64,000 nucleotides of DNA from Plicaturopsis crispa FD-325 SS-3 (lineage: Eukaryota; Basidiomycota; Agaricomycetes; Amylocorticiales; Amylocorticiaceae): positions 1,346,972-1,410,971 of the forward strand of contig KN832558.1 of NCBI GenBank assembly GCA_000827205.1, written 5' to 3'. Each line of letters opens with the position of its first letter. Positions within the stretch are counted from its first letter, which is position 1. This document shows, piece by piece, positions 1 to 10,433 of the stretch. The notes under the pieces were generated by a model. The model worked only from the letters and a program-made list of their open reading frames with translations. It ran no database searches and was not told the DNA's origin. The position numbers and the translations under genes were made by a program.

Positions 1-108
1 CGACCCCCGGTATCAACATACCCAAACACCCACCTCTTCCCTCTTCTCTCTAACCCTCTTTCTTCTTCCATCCTTTGCACTTTGCACTTTGCACTTTCCA
101 CCACGCAC

Positions 109-1665
109 ATGGCGTCCCACCCGCTCAAACGCCTCAAGCCCGGCGCGACCTACCTCTCCACATCCCCCTTCCCCGACTTCGATCACCCCTCCCACGCTGA
201 GTGCCGGGCCGTCCACGCCCTCCTCTGCCCCGACCGGCCTTCAACTAACAAGAACTCGGCGGTGACCTCGGGGAACTCGGGAAAGTCGGTGAAGAAGAAC
301 TCGGCGGAGACGTGCGGCGCGTCGCCAGACGTTCTCGACTCCCTCATCGGCACCATCCTCTCACAGAACACATCCTCTGCGAACTCGACTGCTGCCAAGC
401 GTTCGCTCGATGCCGCATTCCCCTTTACCCCCAATCCTAATGACCCATCCGCTACCAATACTACTGACGGAACGAGCGACGACACCGGCACGTCAATCGA
501 CTACGCGTCCCTCGCACACGCCCCGCGTTCCGCCGTCGTCGAAGCCATCCGGCACGGCGGGCTCGCGGTGAAGAAGGCAAAGGTGATACAGGAGCTCCTC
601 GCGGACGTGTATAGCCGCCATGGGTGTTATTCGCTTCAGCATCTCGTCGCTCAGCCCTCCATCTCCACTACTTCCCATGCCGCCACTTCCACCGCCGCCT
701 CGTCCGCCGCCCGAGATGCAGGTGTAGACGCAGTTGTAGAGACGGGTAGGGAGGCAGACACGGACGAACTTGCAATGCGCGAACTCACCTCCTACCCCGG
801 CGTCGGCCCCAAGACCGCAGCCTGCGTACTCATGTTCGCACTCGGCCGCCAAGTCTTTGCCGTCGATACGCATGTGTTTCGGATTTCTAAAATGCTCGGT
901 TGGTTACCCGACGATAAGGGTGCGACGAGCAGAAAGGGTGCGACGAGCAGAAAGGGTGGGACGAGCAGAAAGGGTGCGACGAGCAGAAAGGGTGGGACGA
1001 GCAGAAAGGGTGGGACGCGCAGAAAGGGTGGGACGAGCAGAAAGGGTGGGACGAATAGCGACGGTGGGGGGAAAAAGGCCAGAAGTGGGGCACCAGTGAA
1101 CCGAATAACAGCCCAAGCGCACCTCGAGACGCGCGTCCCGCCCGAGCTTAAACACGCCCTGCATGTCGCGTTTGTGAGGCATGGAAGGGCGTGTAGGGGG
1201 TGTAGGGGTGATAACGCTGCCAATATCAATAAGGGGAAGGGTAAGGAAGGGGAGGGCAAGGGCAAGGAGGAGTGCGTGCTGCTGAGGTGGGTGCGCGCGG
1301 GGAGGCCGGTTGGTGTGGGGGTGGGGGTTAAGGGGGAGGACGAGCAGGAGGAGGATGGGGTTAAGGACGAGCAGGAGGGGGATGGGGGTATGGTGCTCGT
1401 GAAGGACGAGGAGTCTGTGGACGGCAAGCCCACGCTCACCGACAACGCGAAGCCAGTGCGCATCGACGACGCGAAGCCCGCACCCACCTTCCTTTCCGGC
1501 GCGAAGCCCGCGCCCGCGCCCACAGCCGACATCGACGTCAAGCCGACGCGGACATCCACCCGCAAACGCGCCGCCCCAGACTACGCTGAAGCCGACACGG
1601 ACTACGCCGACGCCGACGCAGACGAGGAGGAAGAACCGCTGGTGGTGAAGCGCGCGCGGCGGTGA
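109..1665 (+). CDS. HhH-GPD base-excision DNA glycosylase (endonuclease III-like)
   Basis: This single-exon gene of about 518 codons encodes a helix-hairpin-helix DNA glycosylase, which removes damaged bases in the nucleus. The first ATG is at 109; a longer frame from 82 has no ATG. The HhH-GPD fold begins near residue 75 (DSLIGTILSQNTSSANS). The hairpin YPGVGPKTAACVL carries the lysine typical of bifunctional EndoIII enzymes, and the catalytic aspartate follows in FAVDTHVFRISK. The domain ends with HGRACRGCRG, a CxxC that resembles part of an iron-sulfur loop. The four-cysteine pattern is incomplete, since only one further cysteine follows after a Lys/Gly-rich spacer. Two things are odd. A KGxTSR repeat interrupts the domain just after the catalytic Asp, and the last 150 residues are low-complexity and acidic. 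Family assignment is firm; substrate is not. Confidence 0.85.
   Translation: MASHPLKRLKPGATYLSTSPFPDFDHPSHAECRAVHALLCPDRPSTNKNSAVTSGNSGKSVKKNSAETCGASPDVLDSLIGTILSQNTSSANSTAAKRSLDAAFPFTPNPNDPSATNTTDGTSDDTGTSIDYASLAHAPRSAVVEAIRHGGLAVKKAKVIQELLADVYSRHGCYSLQHLVAQPSISTTSHAATSTAASSAARDAGVDAVVETGREADTDELAMRELTSYPGVGPKTAACVLMFALGRQVFAVDTHVFRISKMLGWLPDDKGATSRKGATSRKGGTSRKGATSRKGGTSRKGGTRRKGGTSRKGGTNSDGGGKKARSGAPVNRITAQAHLETRVPPELKHALHVAFVRHGRACRGCRGDNAANINKGKGKEGEGKGKEECVLLRWVRAGRPVGVGVGVKGEDEQEEDGVKDEQEGDGGMVLVKDEESVDGKPTLTDNAKPVRIDDAKPAPTFLSGAKPAPAPTADIDVKPTRTSTRKRAAPDYAEADTDYADADADEEEEPLVVKRARR
916..1059 (+). repeat. 18-base coding minisatellite inside the glycosylase
   Basis: Eight tandem 18-base units encode KGATSR or KGGTSR (the last two are KGGTRR-KGGTSR then the diverged KGGTNS). 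The unit length is a multiple of three, so copy-number change keeps the frame. The array sits between the catalytic VDTH helix and the C-terminal part of the HhH-GPD domain. Confidence 0.95.
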
Positions 1666-2708
1666 CTGTGGCGGTTGGGTACGCACGCCGTCATGCACGG
1701 CACGGCGGTTCTCTGGGAGCTCGGGCGGCGTTGCTGCGGTGTACACGACGTTCCTCGGACAACACGACGTTCCTTGGACAACACGACGCGCCACACACAA
1801 CGCTCCGTCGGGATACACGAAGCCCAGGTGTACATGACGCGCCGGACAGTGCGCGACGTCAGGCTATACACGCTCCCCGCCATAGACGACGCCTGTATAT
1901 GCACGCCTCTCCTTGTACACGCCTCTCTGCTCATACACGTCTCGGTCCCTAGCCGCACATCTCCGTCCCTGGTCGTACAGCCGCTTATCCCTCGCCGCAC
2001 ACGACACGCCACAAACACGCGCCGCCCACCGGTGATCCCCTCTACCGTCTCTTGGGCTTGTTCCTCCCAGATGCGTTAATCTTTTCTTGTTCCGGACCGT
2101 ACCCCACACCGCATACATATGCATATGGCTCACTCGTATATTTGTACACTCGTATAATTGCACTACTACTTGTATAATTCCACTACTACTTGTATAATTC
2201 CACTACTACTTGTATAATTCCACTACTACTTGTATACTTCCACTACTACTTGTATACTTCGACTACTCCGACTCGTATACATCTACTCCACGTACTTGTC
2301 CTACCCGCACACTCGTATACAATCATATCTGCATTTTAGTGCAAGTACTAGCAATTGAATGGACCGCAAGTGGGTGGATGGCCCGGAATCACTTGGCGTA
2401 CGTTTCGGTGCGGATAGTCGTGCACTGGCTGGACATCTGGAAAGACATTTCCCTTGAAGATTATCGCGATAGGTGTGATTGTGAACAGGCGTGGGATTTC
2501 AGGTTGCGGTTGAGTGCACATAAACTTGTTCATGCGCGAACAGGTAACGCGGTGTCCTGTGGCGTCCAACAACGTTCTTCATGGGTGAACTCCACGGCCT
2601 GCAGACGACAAGCCCGCGGAGCATAACTCTGGGCTGCTCGACCTGTCCACCAGACGATCACCGTGTGAAAAAAAAAAGGTACGCACACGAAACAAACGTC
2701 GGCAGAAA
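1666..2708. other. Intergenic, repeat-rich, no gene seen
   Basis: This stretch lies between the convergent 3' ends of the glycosylase and the dehydrogenase. It contains loose repeats of ACACGACGTTCCT and GTATACA-type motifs around 1740-1950 and a perfect 20-base array at 2161-2260. The open frames here are made of repeat translations and show no recognisable domain. Confidence 0.6.
2161..2260. repeat. 20-base tandem array
   Basis: Five head-to-tail copies of CACTACTACTTGTATAATTC are visible. The first three are identical, and the last two have TATACTTC in place of TATAATTC. Degenerate copies extend a little to both sides. A related CTACTACT/TTGTA motif recurs near 12720-12780. Confidence 0.95.
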
Positions 2709-4512
2709 TCAACGCGAAGATCCAGATAGGTATTCGCTGACGACGCTACCCAGCTTCGGCGTCGTCTTCGACAATATCTCGATAGTCTCGTCCTATCAAG
2801 CAGTCAGTATCAAGTTCAATCATGCCCGCATAGCGACGTAAAAAAATACGCACCCAAACGCGGTTCTGCGACTCGACCCCCTCCGGACTGAGCGCAAAGT
2901 CGCTGACCTCCTGGATTTTCGAGAGGGCGATGTACGCGCCGCGCATCGCCGCATCCTCCCCGCCGATGGCGCCGTACACGAGCTGCCGGCTGCCCTCCTC
3001 CGCCGAGTGTGCAAAGAGCCACTCCATGATCGTGTTGAAGAGCGACGTGGAGAATTCCCTCCGAAGCTCCGAGTAGACAAAGCCGGGGTCCACGGCATCG
3101 ACGACGACGGGAGACGAGGCGCCGAGGCGCTCATTCAGAGCACGGACGAAGAAGACGTCGAGCACTGTCATACAGGGCGTCAACGCTATTTCCCGCAGGA
3201 CCGAGAGGAAAAGACATGGGGCTCACGTTTTGTCACCATGTAACGATCTTTCAAGGGGCTGCGTGAAATGTACCTGGTCAGCGCTTTACTTACAAGCACT
3301 GATGGAATATCGAGTTACCTCGTGTGACAGTAGTCCTTGTCACTGAGCTTTTCCAGGATCTTGGGGGATCGCATCACGTCGTCCTGGATGCGCGTCCAGT
3401 AGTGCGTCCCGCTAGCCACGACGGTCAGTCGAGGCGTCGTAGAGTGCTCCTTGGCGGTCCGCTCAAGAATGGGCAGGAGCAATAGAGAGAGTAAGGCGAT
3501 AGAGAGGTGGTTTACTTGAAGCCTGTACTCATAGTTTTAGGGCCTGTACGGCAACCGGGCTTGGCTAGGTTTGGGCGGGTTAGGTTTGCGGAACACCGGC
3601 GCGCCAACCGTAAAACGTCGCTTTGTCATCCAGTCACAGAGGTGTCACTGCTCAGCCACAGCTCATCCGAAATGTCCGGACGGTCAAAATTCTTTGATCA
3701 GAATCTCTTTGCACCAAATTTAGATGGATATGAAGCAAATAGCGATATTCCGTCTTATCTAAACCTAATCTGTCTCGGTCTGGTGAAGAATCCGCTTTGC
3801 CGTTTTGTTGCCGTTCGTCGTCCAATCCACCCGTCGTTAAGTCCGAAAGCCTCGGAGTTCTGGCGTGACGCTGAGGCGCGGGAATTTTGACACCTTTTCT
3901 TGGTGGTTTAACCCCTAAATGAGGGCAAACCCGCCTCTAACCTATTCCCACGACTTTTTGGCGGGGCGCAAACCTAACCCAGCCAAACCTAGCCCGGTTG
4001 CCGTACAGGCCCTTAGCGATTGTAGTACGGTCGGGGCTTGCAGGAAACTTACATGTTCTCCCAACCGTCCGAAGAGACTCCATACTTCTCAGTGTATAGA
4101 GCAGCATTGGCGACGACGATATCCAGTCGTCCACCGTCCTCTTCGAAGGCTGTCACGAACTTGACGACCGACGAGGACTTGTCGAGGTCGACGAGGCGGA
4201 CTTGCGCGTTCTTGTACCCAGTCGCCGCTTGTACCTCTGCAAAGCGAACGGTATCAGTAATTAATGAGTACCGAAGATTTTGTCAAGGCAGACATACTAG
4301 CAATAGCGGCCTCCCCCTTTTCTTGACTCCGGCACGCCATGATGATTCTCGCGGGGTTCATCTTCGCGAAATGGATAGTCGCTTCGAGGCCAATCCCAGT
4401 GTTCGCACCGATGAGCATGACAGTCTTGCCAGTCAGATCAGCTTGAACAACTTCGGGCCATTTGCTGAGCCCATCGCCCAAGATTCAAGAACGCGGTGAA
4501 CGGGTATTTCAT
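2709..4512 (-). CDS. Short-chain dehydrogenase/reductase (retinol dehydrogenase-like), possibly frameshifted at the N-terminus
   Basis: This NAD(P)-dependent SDR oxidoreductase has several exons. The readable junctions are 4512-4298, 4236-4053, 3522-3319 and 3258-3227, and the last exons end at 2709. The Rossmann motif GANTGIG lies in exon 1. The usual NNAG is replaced by ANAA (exon 2). The catalytic serine is in VVASGTHYW, and the YxxxK pair (RYMVTK) sits in an exon of only 32 bases. The protein ends LGSVVSEYLSGSSR. The third intron (3523-4052) holds a MITE, yet the flanking exons join in frame as WENM-LQVNHL. One oddity: the ATG at 4512 opens MKYPFTAFLN, but the Rossmann frame is one base out of register from there, with no splice site to fix it. 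This points to a frameshift, a sequence error or an unrecognised start. Substrate is unknown. Confidence 0.8.
3540..4012. mobile_element. PIF/Harbinger-like MITE inside an SDR intron
   Basis: The element is 473 bases long. It starts GGGCCTGTACGGCAACCGGG and ends with the reverse complement of that sequence. Similarity of the two ends continues, with small gaps, to about 48 bases. Both sides are flanked by TTA (3537-3539 and 4013-4015), the 3-base target duplication typical of PIF/Harbinger elements. GGGCCTGT ends also fit that superfamily. No transposase is encoded. Removing it leaves an intron of about 55 bases, the normal size here. Confidence 0.9.
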
Positions 4513-4701
4513 GGCAGGGGGCGAGAGTACTTGGGATGGTGGGAATTGGTAGGGTTGACTGCAAGACTATCCTGCAGGACCTTTATAGGGTCCAGGAGGC
4601 TGACGAATACTCATAGGTGATTTCCTCGTCTCTGCGTCGGCTTAAGGCTTGCGTATGCGCGATACGACCCGACCCGGGCTTCACGCGACGCTCCTTGGGC
4701 A

Positions 4702-5817
4702 CAAGAGGCGAACGAAAGTGAAAGTTCCGACCCTAGGCCTCCTGATTTGTAAGCTTGAAGCACTGCTTCATGGTATTGGGTATCCGGGGTCCTGTATCGG
4801 CGAGTTTCGTTGGCCCTTGCGTCGAGTTTTGCACGGCGACATTTTGACCATATTACCTACTCAAAGTAAATTCACTCGTGCTTGCAGTGGTCCAAACTGC
4901 ATAAGTCCAGATAAAATTTGAGACCAAAAAGACACAGTATAGTATAGATAATCCTCAAACTGTTTATCGAGAAAAACGCTCGAGAGAGCTCGAGAGAGTC
5001 TCGAGAGTAACCGTGAGAATCTTTTTCGTTCACGCGTCAAAGACGCGTCGCGTTATTTTCTGCGGTGGCGCGAAACCTTGCTTGCTCGTACTGCTAAGAA
5101 TACATAGTCTAGCTCGTTTTTGCTGCTGCTCTCCTGGGGCTTCGACAGTACTAGCATGCCTATACTGCTCTGAGACACGGGGGCTCATTTTCTAAGGATC
5201 AGCTCAAGTGAATACTTAATCTGCTGCTGCTAAGCAGTCATTTCTGCAAGTTTGGCATGTGTTCTCGTGATATTGTAACGGTTTGAGCAGATTCAAGTTA
5301 GAGTACTCATAGAAATCACTCCTTTAGTACCTCATCTACCTTCAGAGTGGTCTATTGTACAAAATATCACATATCTGGATTGTAGTTGACATAGACAAGG
5401 CTGCAGGAAAGGCCAGATCTCAAGCCCTGACACCTCATTCTCCTGGTGATTCGAGGGGTGTCTGACATCCAAATCTCTCTATCCATATACCGAACAAAGT
5501 TACAGATGCGCAGAATGGCGTTTGCAATTGAAATCGTGGAGAACGAACATCCACGATAACCGCTGTCTGTAGCTCATCATGTAATCCTATTTATCTTATC
5601 TACTACGGCACTCGGGGCTTCCTTATTTTCGGGACCTCTTCACATGAACCTACCCATGCCAGCAAAAATCAATTTACAGAGAAAGAGCAAGAAATGAGGG
5701 AGTAACAGCCTAAACTGTTTATAAATCTTCGAAACAGTGCGGAAAATCATGAAGAAAGTGCTTCATTCGGGGTCCCGGAGGCCTAGGGTCGGAACTTTCA
5801 CTTTCGTTCGCCTCTTG
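4702..5817. mobile_element. Non-autonomous hAT-like DNA transposon (1.1 kb)
   Basis: The two ends are perfect 41-base inverted repeats (4702-4742 and 5777-5817), starting CAAGAGGCGAACGAAAGTGA. Weaker inverted similarity runs about 25 bases further inward (GAAGCACT, CTTCATG). The element is bracketed by the identical 8-mer CTTGGGCA at 4694-4701 and 5818-5825, an 8-base target duplication characteristic of hAT transposons. The interior has no credible open frame, only short palindromic CTCGAGAGAG motifs near 4980. Confidence 0.88.
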
Positions 5818-7020
5818 CTTGGGCATACACGATCGCGCCCTCATCACGCAAGGCACCTGTGTACATAGAGTATACCTGGGGGCACCGTCCCGCCCTGGTG
5901 ACCTCGCTGGTGACCGCCGCGTAAGCATAGAAGCGTCACCATCCAAATACAGCCATTTTGCAAGGACCTGGGCGGCCGAAGGGGCGGCATTGCCCAAAGC
6001 GGCCATAGCGTGCCTCGAGGTTCGGAGCCGGTGAAATCCCGCGCAAGATTCTATTCCTTCTCTTTGCAATGTCCGTCGCCTGTCGTTGAACGTCGTCTGC
6101 GTCGCCGTGCTCCGTCTGTACCCTCTTCCCTAAGCTCTCTTTCTTGAAACTGCCCCAAGCCAAGGAAATGCGAATCTGAAGGCAGCCAACTGCTGCTGTC
6201 TATACTGTACAAAGCTCAATAATCCAACCCTGTTGCTGCGCCCCGCCCGCACTCCTTAGTCCCCGCGCTCTTTTTCATTTTTGTCACCTTCTTTCACACT
6301 CCCGAACCATTCGTTTTGAGCATTTGCTAATTGCTGGTACGCTCACCATTGGCATTTCGACGCCGCGCGCCACCTCCTTCACGTTCCGCCGCTCACGAGG
6401 CCACGCGTTTCGTGCATCGGTCCCCGATCGCAGTGTTTCAAGACGCGCTATCCTGTTCTATCCGAGACGATAAAAGGATCTGCGTGCTCTGCGGGATATC
6501 CTGCACCTTGCTAGGTATGTATCTCTACCCGTGGAATTGACAGTGCAACTAACACAGCACCTTTCGCCCAACAGCTGCACCGTCCCTTCTCGCCCGTGGG
6601 CTCGCCTGTTTCCCATTTCGTTTGAGCCATAACGTACGTGCCAGATGTCCTTTGTCTTCGCTATGTGTCTCACCAGCTGCCCGTCTTCCAGGTGCCCTAC
6701 AAACCGCGCTGTAGCTCGCGTGCTCGCACACCGCGCTCCCTCAATTTGGTCTTGAACTAGCGGTTCAAAAAATCCAGGTGAGTTGCCAGTGTTAGTGCTC
6801 AAGTCTCGGGTGCTGAACCTCCGCCTTTGCAGCCGTACTGCCCGCCCCATTTATCTTTATCGTAACATATTATCCCGACGCGTGAAATATACTAAATCTA
6901 ACTCTACATTCTTACTCTACAGTAAGTTTCTGGGCTCTCGCTGTGCAGCCTTGCCAGGAACTCATAGACTGTGCACCCTCTACAGATCTCGTTTATAACT
7001 TTTATCCTATCCCCCAAACC
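5818..7020. other. Non-coding stretch upstream of the recombinase gene
   Basis: I see no gene on either strand. The last few hundred bases are probably the 5' region of the tyrosine recombinase gene and may include the left end of the Crypton. Cryptons have no inverted ends, so I cannot place the border. Confidence 0.45.
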
Positions 7021-10000
7021 ATGTCGCTTCGCGGAACAGGACCAGCATCCCCGTTGACTCATAAGCGTCGGCGGCTCGCCTCTAACGGTAGCGCCGGTCC
7101 TTTTCTCTCCCAGGACACTCTGGATGCCCTGGACACCATGGACTTCAGCATGGAACTCGATTCTGTCGACCTTGGCGGCGCGTTCAGCAACTTCGGCGAT
7201 CCCCTCTCCCTTCCCTCCCTCACATCCTCCTTCGATGTTCCACAGACCGAGTCTACCTTGCAACAACAGCCAGGTTCAGGCCCGTTTGCAGGTGCTGATC
7301 CCTCGCACGGCCTGCAGCTCGCCCTGTCCAACCTCGAGACTGCATCGCAGGCAGTCCGAGCCCAAGTGATCGCAAAGGAGCAAGGGGACAAGGAGACCGC
7401 TGGCAGCTACCAGCGCCATCACAAGCACTATTTTGCTTGGTGGGACGCTGCTCAGATTGCCGCACAGAAGAAAAACCCAAACATGACCATCATCCCGGCC
7501 GTACCTATTACGCCGGCCAAGGTGGCCATGTTTCTACAGTACGAGACTACTCGCGGAAAGGTACACATCCTGCCTGCACCTTAACGATCTCACTTACTAA
7601 CAACTGGTGGCAGCGCAAGCACGGTAGCTCATCGGAACATGTCGCGGGTACGTCACTTGGCAGATCCCATGTCTCGCAAGTGATCTCCGCACTCGAGTGG
7701 TGGCGCTGCAACCATCAGCACGACTACAAGCATGATCGCGACGCTCAGACGACGCTACGTTCTGATAATCGCATTACTGCATTCGAGTCGGCGGCCAAGC
7801 ACGACGAACCGAATCGAATCAAGAAATCGCAGGCGCTGAAAGCAGCGGGAGCGACATCAGGTATGTTTCATGCTCTCTCTGCTGCTTTCGCAATGAAGAC
7901 TAATCCATGCCTTCCAGATACTTACACTGTCCTAGAGCTCACGCGCTCTGCGCGTTGGTTCATGAGTGCCGACTTCGCAGGCCCGTACCATACTTTTATT
8001 GGTGTCCGTGATAGGGCGATGCTGCTGCTTGGCTCCGCAACAGCATTCCGCGGCGGTAGCAGTCGCACCCTCCTGTGGTCTGATATCTTCATAGGTCGTG
8101 TCCCGCTCAACGGCTTAGGTCTAGGCGCCACTACTCCAGTATGCTCTTGCCAGTAAATCTGGTCTGTGATGTATCTTGCTAACTTTGTGATGCAGGTGCT
8201 CGGTCTGCTGGCCGATAATGCGAAACATAACCAGAACGGGCGTGTTGACGAGCATGGGGCATTGCGACACCGGCTCCCCGAGCTTTGCCCCATCGGTAGT
8301 CTTGCAATGCTGTTCTTTGCGTACTTCCACGTTTTACAGCGCCCCATACCTGCCTTTGCCCCCGACTTCTCTAGGCCTGAGGACGGGGAATGGGGCCGAC
8401 GCGACTGGTACAACTGGTTCGTCTTCTGGGGCACGAAGAGCAAGAAGAAGGGCCCCGAGGAGCCCATGACTTATGATAGTACGTCGCGTCAAGCTTGTCT
8501 CGCACTGCCCAACTCAGCTCACCCTTCGCAGATCACCGTGAACGTGTGCGCATGATGCACAAGGCAAATAATATTGACATCACAAAGGTGACACATGCGA
8601 CGCGGTTCATGGCTGCGGTCGTTGCACGCGGTCACGGCGCAGATGCAGATGCAGTGAAGAGGCTTGGGGGATGGTCCTCCACTTCGGGCTCGTTTAGCTC
8701 AGTGTACGACCGTGCATTTCCGGTGAACGCTTTGCTTGGTGCAGCAATGTTCAACGCTGCTAAGCCGGAGACATACCTTCTACCTCGTGACTGTCTCGGT
8801 ACGATATTTAATATACTTTGTACAGGACACTTAACTGATTGATCGTGTGTGTATAGACCCCCCGCAAGAGCTGCTTTCGCAGATCTTTCCTTGGGTCGAA
8901 GAGCAAGATGCAGCACGTGTCGCGCGGCTGGCGGAAAACCCGAAGAACAAGGACATCGCCCTTAGCCAGTTCCTCGCCACGCTCGTCTGGTTCCGCCGTG
9001 TTCTCCTTCAGGACGGAGCTGTTCTGTACACACAAGACCCTCACGCGACTCTCTTCAAGTATCCACCATTCAATAATGACACATTTCGGTCGTACGCAGC
9101 CTCATCTACTTCAGCAATTGCGCGCACTGAGGAAGAGGCACGTCTTGCCTTTCAACACCTGCCGGACAACCTCGTCTCGAGTTTGCGAGGTGTTGTCACC
9201 GGGGTCAGCCTCGAGCAGGAGAGGCTTCAACAGGCCCATGCCGGGCAACTCGACAAGATGTACGCGGAGATTGGCCGTCTTTCGGGCCTTGTAGAGCTTA
9301 TGGCGGGGGCGAAAGCATCAAGTCGTTGTCGTGCTGTACCATGTAAGCTAACTTGTATACCGTACATTTCTATGTTCTTATCACCTTCGCTGTCTTTTCT
9401 CAGGTGCTGCTCCACCTCCGCTCACAAATTCGATGTTGCCGCCGCCGACTACCTCACAGCCTTCCGTGGCAGTCCTAGCCTCGCGCGCTTGTGTTGCACC
9501 CCCGCTGCCTGAGTTGCCTACTGCGGTCCTTTCACCGCATACACCGCAGATGCCCAGCATAACGATTAGCTTCTCTGCCTCTCCAGGTAGCCCCACCATC
9601 ACCGCACATCTCTCCCCGCCGTCCATGCCCTCTTTGCCCATTGCCCCTACTGTCGCGACCGTAAGCCACCAGCCGCTGCCCACGTATTTAGCATCTTCGT
9701 CGGGTGACAACTCTGCTCGCGATCAGCAGCAGCAGAAATGGGCCATGCTCGTCGCACGATTGAACGAAGCACGGCTTCGCCGACACGAATGGGACATTGT
9801 GGCTCATGATTGGCTACCGCGCTACTTGTACCAAGGCCTTGACCAAATCACCGACATCTGGACTGAATGGACCGTTGGGCTGAACGGCTATCTATCGGTC
9901 CGTGATCTCATCGAGGTATGGGGTGCAAAATGGAGAAGGAATGTTCACGCGCAGAAAACGGAGGGTGGTCGACGAAAGCGAGTCGTCGATCTTATCATTG

Positions 10001-10161
10001 CTCTCTCCGCCCAGCCTCACTGGAGTGTCCAGCGTGCACTGCGGTTTTTGCGAGAGCGCTACGAGCCCGACTACAAGCCTCGTCGGTTCATGGACTTGCT
10101 TTTGCCCAAGAACAACGGCATGGCCACAGTGATGAGAGCATCGGAGACATACTATAGTTAG
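7021..10161 (+). CDS. Crypton-type tyrosine recombinase with GCR1_C-like DNA-binding tail
   Basis: The gene has seven exons: 7021-7560, 7614-7860, 7918-8138, 8196-8478, 8532-8798, 8857-9342 and 9414-10161. All junctions are GT-AG and keep the frame. The N-terminus is Lys/Arg-rich, followed by a helical core-binding region (QRHHKHYFAWWDAAQ). The catalytic domain shows the tyrosine-recombinase set: first Arg in TAFRGGSSRTLLWSDI, HxxR in THATRFMAA, then GGW and the nucleophile Tyr in SSVYDRAFPV. A Pro/Ser linker leads to a C-terminal domain (WTEWTVGLNG, VWGAKWRR) resembling GCR1_C, which is found in Crypton proteins. The enzyme would excise and insert a circular DNA intermediate by recombination. 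The catalytic residues are all present, so it may be active. A domesticated copy is also possible. Confidence 0.85.
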
Positions 10162-10433
10162 TTTACCTACACACCCCTTACCCAGAGTTTTGCATGGTCA
10201 GTACGTGTTGCGCTTTATGTACAGCAGGTCAATGAGTGCGCTACATAGTATCCAAAAAATCTATCTACGGTTGTGTGTGTATAAGAGTCTTGTGTGCATG
10301 TTGGCTAACGCTCATTCATCTCCCCGGAGAACTTGCGACTGCATCAGTAACACCTTAGTGTAGAGCAGCTAGTCGGGATGGGTTCAGAAATATAATAGAT
10401 AGCTATAATGATAATACGAAACGGGATAGTACT

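Noticed and set aside
887-1818. Several long open frames on both strands across the glycosylase (for example 792-1565 and 904-1818 minus).
   Set aside because: They are translations of the same tandem repeat and GC-rich codons in other frames; the plus frame carries the domain.
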